Assembly: GCF_044336245.1 (NCBI RefSeq)
Contig: NZ_CP172346.1
Coordinates: forward strand, 1,488,001 to 1,552,000
From: Schlesneria sphaerica
Lineage (GTDB): Bacteria > Planctomycetota > Planctomycetia > Planctomycetales > Planctomycetaceae
Direction of reading: 5' to 3'
Length of the DNA stretch: 64,000 nucleotides
This document shows, in pieces, positions 27,101-34,985 of the stretch. Below the pieces are notes generated by a model, which was not told where the DNA came from, made no database searches, and saw only the letters and a program-made list of their open reading frames with translations. The position numbers were made by a program, and so were the translations under genes. The stretch's first letter is position 1, and each line of letters begins with the position of its first letter.

Positions 27101-29819
27101 TATTGAACGTGATATTCCCGTCGCTCCCCGTGGCGACGTTCGTGTCGATGGTGACATTCGCAGTAAGGTTCACGGCAGACGTCCCGGTCACCACGACGTT
27201 TCCACCCGCAGGTCCGTGATTGGTGGAAATATTCGCACCAACATTCACCGTCTCGGCTGTGACGTTGAGATTTCCTTCCGCAGTGGACGATCCAAGGTTG
27301 AGCGCGGTGTTCAAGTGAATCACATCGGTACCGATCCCCCCATCGATCGACAACGACGCGCGGAAGCCTGCGTTCACCGACGAAACGGTGATGGCATCAT
27401 GACCGGCACCACCGGCGATGGTCAGTAGCTTCGTCGGATTCACGAATGTGATGGAACCCGCCTGGTCAGACGAAATCTTCAAGAGATTGCCGGTGGCAAC
27501 GACTTCAATGTTCTCGGATCCGGATGTCCCCGTGAATGTGCGGTTTTCCGCCGTCAGCGAATCGACGACGGTCGTCTCGACGCTGTGATACGTCATCTGC
27601 TGGTTGCCACTGACCACCACTTCACCGGATGTCGCGTCTCCGAAGGAGTGTGTGACGGAACCGAACGTGGAACCACCGGTCAGAGCGAAACTGTCCCCCG
27701 CGGATGACATTGTTCCTCCGTCGTAATGGACGGATCGGGAAAAATCTCCCAACGAGAAATCAACGGTCAACGAGTCATCGCCACCATAAGTGTTGACGAA
27801 CACCTGCGTTCCCGGAATCGCCGAGAAGGGGACGCGGATCGTGTGCAGATCCGGCGAGATGACGGCCCCGGGGATGTCTGTGGTGAACAGATTCACCGGA
27901 TCATGAATGATGTACTGCCCGTTGGCGACGTCAGACTGGATCGTCAGCCGATCATTATTCCCGCCGACCATCGAGTCAGACACAACCAGATTTCCCAAGG
28001 AATCCAGCGTGACATTTGTCGGGGTCGCCACAACGGTCAGTACAATGTCATGACCACTGTTTCCCCCCGTGTAGCTGATCGAAAATGTGGTCGCAGCAAC
28101 ATGGAAGGTGGCCCCTTCCGGCAGGTCCTTAAAGGTCCCGATGATCGCAGAGGAACCGGTACTACTGAGCAAGGTGAACTTGTCCCCCACCGTCAGGGAC
28201 GTTCCGAGATCCAGATCCAGCGACGCGTCCGCCAGTGAAACGGGACCCGACGCTTCGATCTGACTGTAGCCCGTACCGGGGGCGAGACCATTGATCACGA
28301 CGTGCAGTGTCGCATCTCCGTTCAGCGACAGGGAAGTGGTATCAAGGAGACTGGTACCGAGAACGAGCGAACCACTGCCGGACACGCTGGCGACGGTTTC
28401 AGAAAAATTCTGCAGGTTCAATGTGGCGGCAGGTCCCACATCCACTGAACTTGTATTGTTGATCCGCTCGCTTCCCCCCAGCAGGAATTCACCTTCCACC
28501 AGATGAATCGTGCCAGCCCCGGCACTTAATCCCGTCGGTGCGATCGTCACCGAATCGAATTCACTGAGAAACTGCCCCGCATTCGTGTTCGACATGATCG
28601 TCGTCAGAAATGTCGCATTCATCCGCAACGGATGGTCACTGGTCCCGATCCCGCTCCCCGCGTAAATCGAGACTGTATGTGCAGACAGATCCAGACCCGA
28701 TGCATCCGCGACGACCGCCCCGCCACCCCCCGTACGGAGGATCAGGTTGCCGGCCTCAAGAGTCAGCGAACCACCCTCAAAAGCGATCTGGTGGTTGCCT
28801 GTCTGAAGAGTCACATCCATGTCCCCTGCAAAGACAATCGCGGCGGTGATTTCAATGTCACCCGTGCGGTTGCTTCCGATGATCAGGGTGTCGGCATGGA
28901 TATTCGACAGTTCCGTGGCCGACAGGCCCAGATAGTCAGGCCCATCAAGGTCGGTGCCAAGGTTGATCAACCGACCCGCAGGAGGAGCTGGTGGCAAAAG
29001 AGGAATCGCATTCGGGGCCAGCGACACAATTTGTCCGTCGGCCGTCACGGTTCCGTCCAGGTCCATCCGGTTTGCAGTGATCATGACTCCGCCGGACAGG
29101 GACTGGATGTCTGCCGAGGATTCGATCACAAACATCCCCGAACTTCCCCCTGCGGAAACGACGATGCCGTTGCCTGCCTGCACGTCGTGAGCAGCAGCTC
29201 CATCAGTCACCGTCACGTGCGAAGCACCGCTCAGATTGATCCGCCCGGTCGCAAAAAGTTGTTGCACAACCAGGTCATGGTCAGCGGACAAGATGATGTT
29301 GAGTTGATCGCTCGTGGAATTCGGATCGTCGGCCGTAAGACTTCCATTCCCTGCAATCTGGATATCGTTGCTGGCAAGAATCGTCGCGGGACCGGAATGG
29401 ACATTGACCGCAGATTGGAAAGTGACGTTATCGACGGAGTTGTGAACGGTCAGACTACCGACATCCAGCGTGTTAGTCCCCTCGAAAAAGACCGACTGCG
29501 TTCCCACCGCCCCGGTAATCTCGATCGAATCCACCTGGGACGCCAGAAACGAGGTTGTCTGGTTGTGCTGATCCGTCACCAGAATCGAGGCGACACCCTG
29601 ATCGTTCTGGACGACCGAGATTTTGGCGGTATCGCCAGTCGACGTCATGGAAACGTCCAGAACGCCGCCGGCCAGCACGGGCGTGACGGAGAGGACTCGA
29701 CGCTCTTCCAGCTTGAGGCTTGAGAGGCGAGCGGCAAATTCGAATGAGGGAGATAACGGGACCGAACCGGCTGTCGATCTGGTGTCGAGCCAGTTCCAAA
29801 ACCAATCTGCAATCTGCAT
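21138..29819 (-). CDS. Giant LEPR-XLL-type extracellular adhesin-like protein with 77-residue repeats
   Basis: This 2893-aa protein has no classical signal peptide. Instead it carries LEERRVLS at residues 37-44, a planctomycete LEPR-XLL-type N-terminal motif common to their giant exported proteins. The body is Ser/Thr/Gly/Asn-rich beta-repeat sequence of the filamentous-adhesin kind. Residues 1011-1395 are five consecutive units of exactly 77 residues. Near residue 2490 a PKD-like stretch with NWNDGTTTT appears. The acidic, proline-containing C-terminal part ends with a weak hydrophobic segment (LGGSLALFGVASTLAG) and a basic tail. The TAA is shared with the kinase ATG. A surface or biofilm adhesin is the best inference, and no enzyme domain is visible. 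Confidence 0.85.
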   Translation of the reverse strand: MQIADWFWNWLDTRSTAGSVPLSPSFEFAARLSSLKLEERRVLSVTPVLAGGVLDVSMTSTGDTAKISVVQNDQGVASILVTDQHNQTTSFLASQVDSIEITGAVGTQSVFFEGTNTLDVGSLTVHNSVDNVTFQSAVNVHSGPATILASNDIQIAGNGSLTADDPNSTSDQLNIILSADHDLVVQQLFATGRINLSGASHVTVTDGAAAHDVQAGNGIVVSAGGSSGMFVIESSADIQSLSGGVMITANRMDLDGTVTADGQIVSLAPNAIPLLPPAPPAGRLINLGTDLDGPDYLGLSATELSNIHADTLIIGSNRTGDIEITAAIVFAGDMDVTLQTGNHQIAFEGGSLTLEAGNLILRTGGGGAVVADASGLDLSAHTVSIYAGSGIGTSDHPLRMNATFLTTIMSNTNAGQFLSEFDSVTIAPTGLSAGAGTIHLVEGEFLLGGSERINNTSSVDVGPAATLNLQNFSETVASVSGSGSLVLGTSLLDTTSLSLNGDATLHVVINGLAPGTGYSQIEASGPVSLADASLDLDLGTSLTVGDKFTLLSSTGSSAIIGTFKDLPEGATFHVAATTFSISYTGGNSGHDIVLTVVATPTNVTLDSLGNLVVSDSMVGGNNDRLTIQSDVANGQYIIHDPVNLFTTDIPGAVISPDLHTIRVPFSAIPGTQVFVNTYGGDDSLTVDFSLGDFSRSVHYDGGTMSSAGDSFALTGGSTFGSVTHSFGDATSGEVVVSGNQQMTYHSVETTVVDSLTAENRTFTGTSGSENIEVVATGNLLKISSDQAGSITFVNPTKLLTIAGGAGHDAITVSSVNAGFRASLSIDGGIGTDVIHLNTALNLGSSTAEGNLNVTAETVNVGANISTNHGPAGGNVVVTGTSAVNLTANVTIDTNVATGSDGNITFNSPVNADQIANARQLTLTAGSGIVSLQNVGVARALDKFVVSSAGTTSLRQVQTGAGGIAVTSARVDLSGDLTSVGNITIDGPITLSDSITISSTASGDIQFQRTLDGPFDLNVETAGGTRFGGAVGTTAALRSLTTDSPGTTEFFAGVTVVDSIRLNDSVRLLGDAALTSQTGGAINFAKQVDGPHHLTVNTAGVTTFGGVVGGISPLASLTTDSGGSTQVHADITTAGGIQFHDAVRLEGDATLTSTTGKDVGFASTIDGAHRLRVSSAGQKTFMGAVGGQIALTSLTTEGAGSTRINGGITASGDVKLDDDVSLMANTIITSTSGGTVAFQRSVNGPYGLTVNTSGVTLFNGGVGEATRLTSLTTDSEGVTRLNGNFTTSGAIEFRDAVVLTGNVRLTSSGGDTIQFGKTVDGRFGLTAVTSGVTRFDGTVGGNTALSFLTTDFPGSSQLNANVTTTGNQTIRDRLELLNSVTMETTSSGNILLSSTVATNGHDLTLSAEGNGDVTAQAEMSGGGDFRVKQAENVRLSAISVESVTIEQASQSVVFGGRVETTGSVSVTSSGSIEQLATVASGGSVEYIAAGPISVGQSIQAENDIILDSTASGLTVAAGAPLEAGRHLKLSAGTTVSVDAQLTGENSVSIKSIGTTTQSSAAEIISGSGGVLIEVGTLVANANITTSRGNVAISGPVKLARGIEISTGGSGDITVSGTINGTSAFNQNLTLDAGTGQIQVTGHVGNTVRLGEVLIVSANDVRFDGSLNSWTYQQLQGSGVSRFRGAVNTYGAIAGTNDGFQFTGATLRFDAATSSLDTHGRDIALTADAILLPTTFVNANGATLTIQTLSAGTSIGLEDASQDLNFTDAQLDVVHAQTVVIGSGNQTAGIKVGTDGALTQSSHYLWKTAGSIIVNGSFQLDADHELTAQVGTDLEINGTGRLATEAGAMQLSVARDTQIRGTLATASGSMTLDTTRDTTFGAAGKILSTTGDVLVTTGNGIDGTGALLMASGSLIDAGSGRVEIDVQQNVTLGQVKTANGTVDAIRITSHTGEIRNGSATGENLVNETLGGVVTLRAVNGIGTTSPTGGDPSLVTRVNALDIVNSAAGDIRIREVSDLQLHRVDQQGAGNVAIRSAGTTTITAGGSGVTATTGNVLLSAEGTASDLVLKAAVTTAGGDISLRASRDVLIDATAPVASAGGDVEVVADSNQVGNGTSGKILMQDGATIRSGSGTIALLADQDITLGQVETLNATANALRLVSTSGSLVNGGNSAGDNLIADAAGAVTTIQTAVGVGALQPINVDLDVLNLTNGASSNPLSGTNTRIHMIERDSIRVDNLTQHNDGEVRLVANQTITVGQISALTSGDSFVSLESTAGEIAAGGNSANLHIAAETLVMRAVTGIGSSAPLVTNVSNLAATNTESGNLQIRNVSGRILNIVTSDGVDGISVLGAVSGNLMISNTATINVSSTVQNASGGNLSITALGNFSGLVVTAPVLATGGSGNIDLIAGDSINLFDTGVDADIRSEGSGVTTIHSGNRVNFWQDVVVQSGTGSIIDAPPRFVNLQTPQITAGGIATITGEFGRPGEHNFTIIVNWNDGTTTTAVFEDPGEFLFTHFYNANPNKDNPSAPIPIDVTVIADPLIHVYGRNTTTNNALGSLDFTTLRGYAPVPGEGLGSFIFDLTPRVELLHFPEPQRVWDIQQVSSHTPTVALEIVPVAEKEGLGLSPRRKVFFEIGKRNADGTGWEFDEGIELTEDFLEQIFDPELIESIPDGRYRVQLQEPGETVKRLVIEFEIVNGAIADGTEPMLDDVMPESLRSGKSSTTETDAPDGGTTGHDPADALVPENDDPLDPAIEGSFFPQRNYPVEGNQNVAPSPRSESQEFRGENEGSQFAFNPGRRLLKKAALHLHQSESEPVNAAYDHHDATSDEQQAELNNDTSVTRLGGSLALFGVASTLAGAQRTGMPSAGTTAAKTGGVQLNRAARLMRKWTSKEEGI
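21144..21152 (-). promoter_or_regulatory. Strong ribosome-binding site of the kinase gene inside the 3' end of the adhesin-like gene
   Basis: On the minus strand AGAGGAGGGG lies 5 bases before the kinase ATG. It fixes that start rather than the ATG nine codons upstream, and it supports stop-start coupling. Confidence 0.7.
25635..26789 (-). repeat. Five tandem 231-bp (77-codon) repeats inside the giant adhesin-like gene
   Basis: Units begin DGPFDL, DGPHHL, DGAHRL, NGPYGL and DGRFGL, each spaced by exactly 77 codons. Each contains a T.F.G.VG element about 16 residues in and SLTT (FLTT in the last) about 28 residues in. The sequences have diverged but the period is exact. The flanks hold only degenerate copies. 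Confidence 0.85.
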
Positions 29820-30447
29820 GAAAACCTACCTCAGCCGCTCAGCCGGCGCTTTCCATTCGTTACGGCGTTTCCTGCCGCACCCCCACAAATTGGAACTCGA
29901 TTACACTCGGAATCCAGTACCATTTGACGTGATGCTAGCAGTTCAGGTGGCGTTCGATTTTCACAATCTTCGTCGCCTGTAGCGTTTATGCGCTAGAGAG
30001 ATCGCCGTTTGCCGAGAATGCCAACTACCTGTCTCTTTTGAATACGCCAGATCTTACTGGTTACGCAGGTTGAATCGCGAGAAAATTCCAGCAGAATCGG
30101 CCCGAGAACGACCTCGCCACGACAGAAGCTCACCGAAGAACTGGTACCGTCGCACGTGCCGCGATCGCGTTCACCTTTGTTGCAGGGCATTCCGTTTCAG
30201 GAGGCGAAAAGAACTCTCGCCATTTTCCGTGTTCCGCACCGAGGCAGCGGTCACGAACCTTGAGAGAGCAGTCCGACACGGGTTCTAACGATTTTGACGA
30301 AGTTTCCTGTGGTACTGCCCGGATTCTGTCCGATGAACATGGTGAGCGTTCTCGCGTGACTTGGAACCCATTCGCCGCGTACCGCTTACTCACTGAAAAA
30401 ATCAGGTTCGTGAATGACCCTGATACCGTCATTCTAGGAGAATGTAG
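29820..30447. other. Intergenic region between divergent giant gene and small secreted gene
   Basis: About 630 bases. It must hold the promoter of the minus-strand adhesin/kinase pair and that of the + strand 95-aa gene. Short frames occur, none convincing. I see no repeat or RNA structure that I can support. Confidence 0.5.
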
Positions 30448-30735
30448 ATGCGAAGCGCGATTCTGGCTCTGTTGATTGTTGCGGCGGCGTTCACAGTGGG
30501 AGGAGCTTCGGCACAAGCCGCGGGTGAAGGGCAGCCTTCCGACTGGGGCCGCTTCAACTACTACCCTTACGTCTACTACCCACACAACTTCCAGGCTCCC
30601 CAGCAGTACAACAGCCTGTACCACCGGTATCCACAAGCTCGCCAGATCCCGGTCTACAATAAAGGCTGGTACAACTTCTACCCCGAAAAGCGTCCCTACC
30701 ACAGCGGACACCACTTCGTTCTCGACGTGTTCTAA
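30448..30735 (+). CDS. Small secreted Tyr-rich protein
   Basis: This 95-aa protein has a signal peptide (MRSAILALLIVAAAF, cleaved near SAQA at about residue 24). The mature part is full of Tyr, His, Pro and Asn: NYYPYVYYPHNFQ, then QQYNSLYHRYP, and an end HHFVLDVF. AGGAG at 30436-30440 lies 7 bases before the ATG. A terminator follows at 30789. I know similar short Tyr/Pro-rich exported proteins from planctomycete genomes, but no function. Its position opposite the giant adhesin-like gene suggests a cell-surface role. Confidence 0.7.
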   Translation: MRSAILALLIVAAAFTVGGASAQAAGEGQPSDWGRFNYYPYVYYPHNFQAPQQYNSLYHRYPQARQIPVYNKGWYNFYPEKRPYHSGHHFVLDVF

Positions 30736-30788
30736 ACCCACGCTGGGCTTGAGCAAGACGTTCTGACGGGAACGTGACTCGATGAAAG

Positions 30789-30819
30789 CCGGGGCAACAA
30801 AAACTTCACCTTGCCCCGG
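30789..30819 (+). terminator. Hairpin terminator after the Tyr-rich secreted gene
   Basis: A perfect 9-bp stem, CCGGGGCAA pairing with TTGCCCCGG, encloses a 13-nt loop. It starts 53 bases after the stop at 30735. There is no clear T-run. Confidence 0.6.
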
Positions 30820-31095
30820 TGCTCACCCGCTCGACATCCATTCGCCACGGAAGAAACAACCTTCCGGTTCGGCGACAGCGGGTTATGACTGGACTGCGAG
30901 AGAACGACTCGTCCACAGCGACGGTCGTGCCCGCCTCCAGCCACGATAGAGATCCGATTCGGAAGCGATTGCGCACGGGGGGGAGTGTAGTCGCTTCTGA
31001 ATCGTTCTCTGTTGTGACAGGTCAGGCCGAATGGCCGAACTCGATCAGCGCGTCGTTCTGCGGTCCGCACCGCCTTCTCGCAAATTCACCGCACG
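30820..31095. other. Intergenic region with nothing recognised
   Basis: About 275 bases between the terminator of the secreted gene and the stop of the minus-strand permease gene. Nothing recognisable is present. Confidence 0.4.
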
Positions 31096-32631
31096 TCAGC
31101 GAAGGGCTTTGAGAGCACTCAGCCGCATCGCGTTCACAGACGGAATCAGGCCACCGAAAAAGCCCATCGCCAGGGCAAGCAACATGCCGACCGCAATCGT
31201 GCTGGGATCGACTGTCAGGCGCAGAACAACAAACTTGCCCCCTCCCCCTGGTCCACCTGTCACGATGCTGTTGGCGGTGAAGCCGTCACACAACGATCCG
31301 ATGGCGCAACCGATCGCTCCTCCGATCAGTGCCAGTACCAACGATTCCAGCAGGAACGAGACGAGGATCTGCCAGCGTCGAAAGCCCAGCAGACGCAGCA
31401 CGCCGATGTCTTTTGTTCGCTGACTGATCGCAGCGAACATGGTATTCATCACGCCGAACAGGCCCCCCATCGACATGATCAAGGCAACGACCATCGCCAT
31501 CCCGAGGAACTGAACGTTGGTCGCCGAGAGATTCGCAAAGTACGTCTGTTCGACCTGCGGGCTGATCGTCGCCTGCTTGTACTCATTCGCAAAATATTCC
31601 TTGAGCAGTTCGGCCCCCCACTGCGCTTCGGAGTATTGTTCCTGAACTTTCTTCAGTTTGGGTTTAGGAGCGGTCTTGTCGGTGGCATACAGGGCTGCCG
31701 CCTCATCATAGGCCTTCTGCGCAGCCAGTTTTCGGTCTTCGATCAGCTTCTGTCGCTGATCTTTGCGGTAGTTGGGGTCGGCCCGCACACAGAAGGTCGT
31801 GTAATTGGACTTTCCGAACAAAGGTCCGACCTGCGATTGACGTGTCCAGACCTCGGAGTCGTAAACGGTACCGGAGGAGGCAAAGATTCCCGTCACGTAC
31901 CAGACGCGATCACCGATCTGAAAGGTATCACCCGCTTCCAGGCGATCCTTGTTTTTCGCCTGCTGACGCATCTCTTCCGTTCGGTCGTTCCCCAGTTCAC
32001 GTGCGATCCCCGCGCCGAGCATGGCTTCGATCGCGGTGTCTCCCTTGTCATTGATCTCGCGAACCCCTGCCTCAGAGAACCAGTCACCGCCGGGCATCAG
32101 TTTCAGACCATGGACTTTGGCCGACATCGCGGGATCGTCGACACCGCGCACTTGCAGGAATCGTCGCTTTTCCTGACCGGTTTTTGCATCGGTAATCTGC
32201 TGGGAAATCCCCAGATACGTCTCTCGACTGACAAGGGATCGCCCCTCTTCGTCGCGAGCCACCCCTTCCTGCGTCTCGATCTCGGTGGCATCCGCAAAGC
32301 CCAGATTGCTGAAAGCTTCGTCTGTCGAACCTTCCGACATGATCAGCACATTGCCCGGCTGACCGCTGGATTCGGTCATGGAATACATTCCATTCACGAA
32401 GGCCAGCAGCACAATCTGGATCCCGATCACCAGCGTGAACGCCCCGACCATGAACAGGGTCGTCAGCCAGCGGGTTTTGAGGTTCATCAGATTGTAACTG
32501 AGTGGGACCTTGCCAATCACGAGCAGAAGCAGCAGAAGAATTCCGGCTCCGGCAAAGATGCCCTTCATGACCGGCGACGAGTTGCCGAAGACCTGCCAGG
32601 GTGCGGCGGCAAACAAATAAGCTGCAAACAT
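31096..32631 (-). CDS. ABC transporter permease, FtsX/MacB type (second permease)
   Basis: This 511-aa inner-membrane protein is the last gene of a four-gene export operon. An N-terminal pair of hydrophobic helices (AAYLFAAAPW and GIFAGAGILLLLLLVIG) precedes the FtsX-like helix beginning about residue 60 (TTLFMVGAFTLVIGIQIV). A large periplasmic domain (about 85-380) follows. Three C-terminal helices carry the FtsX motif QRTKDIGVLRLLGFRRWQI. The extra N-terminal helices are unusual for a MacB/LolC permease. The ATG at 32631 has AGG about 7 bases upstream. A longer frame would use TTG. It probably pairs with the 421-aa permease as a heterodimer. Confidence 0.87.
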   Translation of the reverse strand: MFAAYLFAAAPWQVFGNSSPVMKGIFAGAGILLLLLLVIGKVPLSYNLMNLKTRWLTTLFMVGAFTLVIGIQIVLLAFVNGMYSMTESSGQPGNVLIMSEGSTDEAFSNLGFADATEIETQEGVARDEEGRSLVSRETYLGISQQITDAKTGQEKRRFLQVRGVDDPAMSAKVHGLKLMPGGDWFSEAGVREINDKGDTAIEAMLGAGIARELGNDRTEEMRQQAKNKDRLEAGDTFQIGDRVWYVTGIFASSGTVYDSEVWTRQSQVGPLFGKSNYTTFCVRADPNYRKDQRQKLIEDRKLAAQKAYDEAAALYATDKTAPKPKLKKVQEQYSEAQWGAELLKEYFANEYKQATISPQVEQTYFANLSATNVQFLGMAMVVALIMSMGGLFGVMNTMFAAISQRTKDIGVLRLLGFRRWQILVSFLLESLVLALIGGAIGCAIGSLCDGFTANSIVTGGPGGGGKFVVLRLTVDPSTIAVGMLLALAMGFFGGLIPSVNAMRLSALKALR

Positions 32632-32702
32632 CAAAAACCTCGGAGATTGAGGAATAAGTCAAAGGCTTATGCGGGTGACAGTGGCGAAGCGAACCGGGTC
32701 GC

Positions 32703-33968
32703 TCAGGCAACTTTCGAGAAAACGTCCGAGACACGCACACCGCGGGCGGTGATCGCGGGGACGAAACTTCCCGCGAAGGCGGTCGCGGCCCCCATCCCGG
32801 CCCCCCACCACAAGCAGTCGATCGGAACGGCAAAGCTGGGGAAGAACGCAATCGGGAACGGAAGACCACCCCAGATACCGTTAATCACGCCATAGGCCAG
32901 TCCGGCACTGAGCAGTCCGGATAACGTTCCGATCAACAGCGCCTCGCCAAGAACCAGTGTCAGGATTTGCCAGGGGAGAAACCCCAGCACTTTCAGCACC
33001 GCAAATTCAGTCCGGCGTTCACGCACACTGATACTGATCGCGTTCGAAATCACCAGTGCCAGCACCATCATGCAGGCGGGAGCCAGCAACCAGCGAACAC
33101 CCCAGATAATATCCCGATAGGCATCCAGAAACGAGGAAATTCCCGTCGACGAGGTCTCACATTTGACGGGGGGGTTCGTATACGAAGGGGCCGTCAGAAT
33201 CTGCTCGGTCAGCTTGTTGAACGAAACTCGATCGGGAACACGCAGCCAGACGAGACTGAGTGTTTTGTCCGCCAGAGGATGAGGCTTATTCCCATTCGAC
33301 AACTTGTAGGCATCCATCTGCGCCTCGAAATATTCACGATTGATGATGGCGCTGTCCGTGTACTGTGTCGCTTCCTTCGGAAATGTCCCGACGATTTCCA
33401 TTTCCAGATTAATGTCGCGGTAGTTGCGGCTGTATCCGGTGATTCGATCGCCAATCCGCTTTTTCATCTTCTCGAGTCGTCCCGGACCGATGATCACACC
33501 ATTGCGAATCTCGTTCATCCTCTTGATCCCTGCGATCAGAGGGGCGGCCTGCTCGTCCGTCAAAACATCGATGCCGTCCAGCATCGTACGAGCCTTTTCG
33601 GGTTCCATGATGAACGCGAAGAAGAGGTTCTCGTATCCTCGTTTCGCGGGATTGGATTCTGTTGAGCCGACGAAAAAGCCCCAGCTCATGGAATCCTGCG
33701 GCCGGACTGCATTCGGATCGTTGGGATCTGCGGCCCCTTCAGACAATCCCGCCGCGTAGGAGTAAGGAAGCAGGCTGGGTGCCTGCCACTTCTCCGTGAC
33801 GATCGCCTTGATATTGGCACTCTTTTCCTTCGTGACATAGTCGAGCGTCGTGAGAACGGTGAAGACCAGTGTTACGACAAGCACCAGCATCATCGTTCCG
33901 AGCGACGTCAGAATTGTACGCACGGGATTGCGAGCGATATTCTCAAACACGAGTACTAAAAATTTCAT
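32703..33968 (-). CDS. ABC transporter permease, FtsX/MacB type (first permease)
   Basis: This 421-aa permease begins MKFLVLVFENIARNPVR, typical of FtsX-like proteins whose first helix follows at once (ILTSLGTMMLVLVVTL). A periplasmic domain of about 230 residues includes a MacB-like core region. Three helices end the protein, with the signature ISVRERRTEFAVLKVLGF contacting the ATPase. It lies 133 bases after the ATPase gene and 71 bases before the second permease. The four-gene arrangement resembles LolCDE/MacAB-type mechanotransmission exporters. The substrate is unknown (lipoprotein, peptide or small molecule). Confidence 0.9.
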   Translation of the reverse strand: MKFLVLVFENIARNPVRTILTSLGTMMLVLVVTLVFTVLTTLDYVTKEKSANIKAIVTEKWQAPSLLPYSYAAGLSEGAADPNDPNAVRPQDSMSWGFFVGSTESNPAKRGYENLFFAFIMEPEKARTMLDGIDVLTDEQAAPLIAGIKRMNEIRNGVIIGPGRLEKMKKRIGDRITGYSRNYRDINLEMEIVGTFPKEATQYTDSAIINREYFEAQMDAYKLSNGNKPHPLADKTLSLVWLRVPDRVSFNKLTEQILTAPSYTNPPVKCETSSTGISSFLDAYRDIIWGVRWLLAPACMMVLALVISNAISISVRERRTEFAVLKVLGFLPWQILTLVLGEALLIGTLSGLLSAGLAYGVINGIWGGLPFPIAFFPSFAVPIDCLWWGAGMGAATAFAGSFVPAITARGVRVSDVFSKVA

Positions 33969-34101
33969 GGCGGGGTCCCGCGATTATTACAGCGAATCTT
34001 GCGATCAACTGATCATTCGAATTGAGAGAGACAGTCGACTCGGGGCGATGGGACAATCGAATCCGGCCCTTACGTCGACGAAAAAGAGTCAGCACCACAG
34101 A

Positions 34102-34812
34102 TCAGACCTGACCGACTTCCTGCACGGTCTGCGAAGCAAGTCGACCTTTCTCCAGATGGACCAGGCGATCGGCCCGATCCGCCGCGCGCGGGTCGTGGGT
34201 CACCATGACGATGGTCTTATTGAGTGACTCTTTGAGTTCAACGAGCAAGTTCAGAATCTCGTCCGCCGACTTCGCGTCGAGGTCCCCGGTCGGTTCGTCC
34301 GCGACGATCAGGGCGGGATCGGTCACAATCGCCCGTGCGATGCCGACGCGCTGCTGTTGTCCCCCGGACAACTGCCCCGGACGATGCCACATGCGGTCTT
34401 TCAACCCGACAATTTCCAACGCCGTCGTCACCTGCTGCTTTCGTTGTGCTGCCGACAGGGGTAGCAGCAGCAGGGGAAGCTCGACATTTCGAAACGCCGA
34501 CAGAACCGGCAACAGGTGGTAAAACTGAAAGATGAATCCGAGACTTCGGGTTCGCCAGCCGGCAAGTTGCCCTTCCGACATCCGCGAGATCTCTTCTCCC
34601 TGCACGCGAATGCTGCCTGACGTCGGTCGATCCAGACCGGCAATCAGGTTGAGCAGCGTTGTCTTGCCAGAGCCCGACGGCCCCATCAGTGAAACGAACT
34701 CTCCTTGCTGAACGACCAGATTGAGGCCATTCAGAACGTCCAGTAGTTCGCTTCCTCGCCGAAATGACTTATGAACATCCTGGACTTCGACGCACGGATC
34801 AGACGACGACAT
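34102..34812 (-). CDS. ABC transporter ATP-binding protein, LolD/MacB family
   Basis: This 236-aa ATPase powers the adjacent FtsX-type permeases. The Walker A motif GPSGSGKTT lies at about 44-52, the Q-loop is in FIFQFYHLLP, the signature is LSGGQQQR, Walker B is LIVADEPTGDLD and the H-loop is in VMVTHDPRAA. I chose the ATG at 34812 because AAGGA lies 7 bases upstream and the product then has the usual length. An ATG 20 codons earlier has a Shine-Dalgarno sequence almost touching it. It is the second gene of the operon after the adaptor. Confidence 0.93.
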   Translation of the reverse strand: MSSSDPCVEVQDVHKSFRRGSELLDVLNGLNLVVQQGEFVSLMGPSGSGKTTLLNLIAGLDRPTSGSIRVQGEEISRMSEGQLAGWRTRSLGFIFQFYHLLPVLSAFRNVELPLLLLPLSAAQRKQQVTTALEIVGLKDRMWHRPGQLSGGQQQRVGIARAIVTDPALIVADEPTGDLDAKSADEILNLLVELKESLNKTIVMVTHDPRAADRADRLVHLEKGRLASQTVQEVGQV

Positions 34813-34985
34813 GAGCAATTCCTTGCTGGCGAAAGAAACCCGATCCCCGCTGGATGCATTCGCAGAATCCATTCCTCACGGGGGACGTCAGGTTTTGGTG
34901 AGTTCTCTCGTTGTGAACAGTATGGTCTGAAAGGCAGTTAGAGAGTGAGCCGTCGGGGGCATCGAGCCCGTATCAGGATTGTCTG

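Noticed and set aside
26316..27428. A 370-codon open frame on the + strand opposite the giant adhesin-like gene
   Set aside because: It is antisense to a strongly supported repeat protein, has Arg/Asp/Gly-rich random-looking composition, and lacks any domain or ribosome-binding site. The period of the repeats explains its openness.
28632..29723. A 363-codon + strand open frame
   Set aside because: It is antisense to the N-terminal part of the giant protein. Its sequence has no motif and no start signal.
31636..32895. A 419-codon + strand open frame
   Set aside because: It is the antisense of the two permease genes and has no recognisable protein features.
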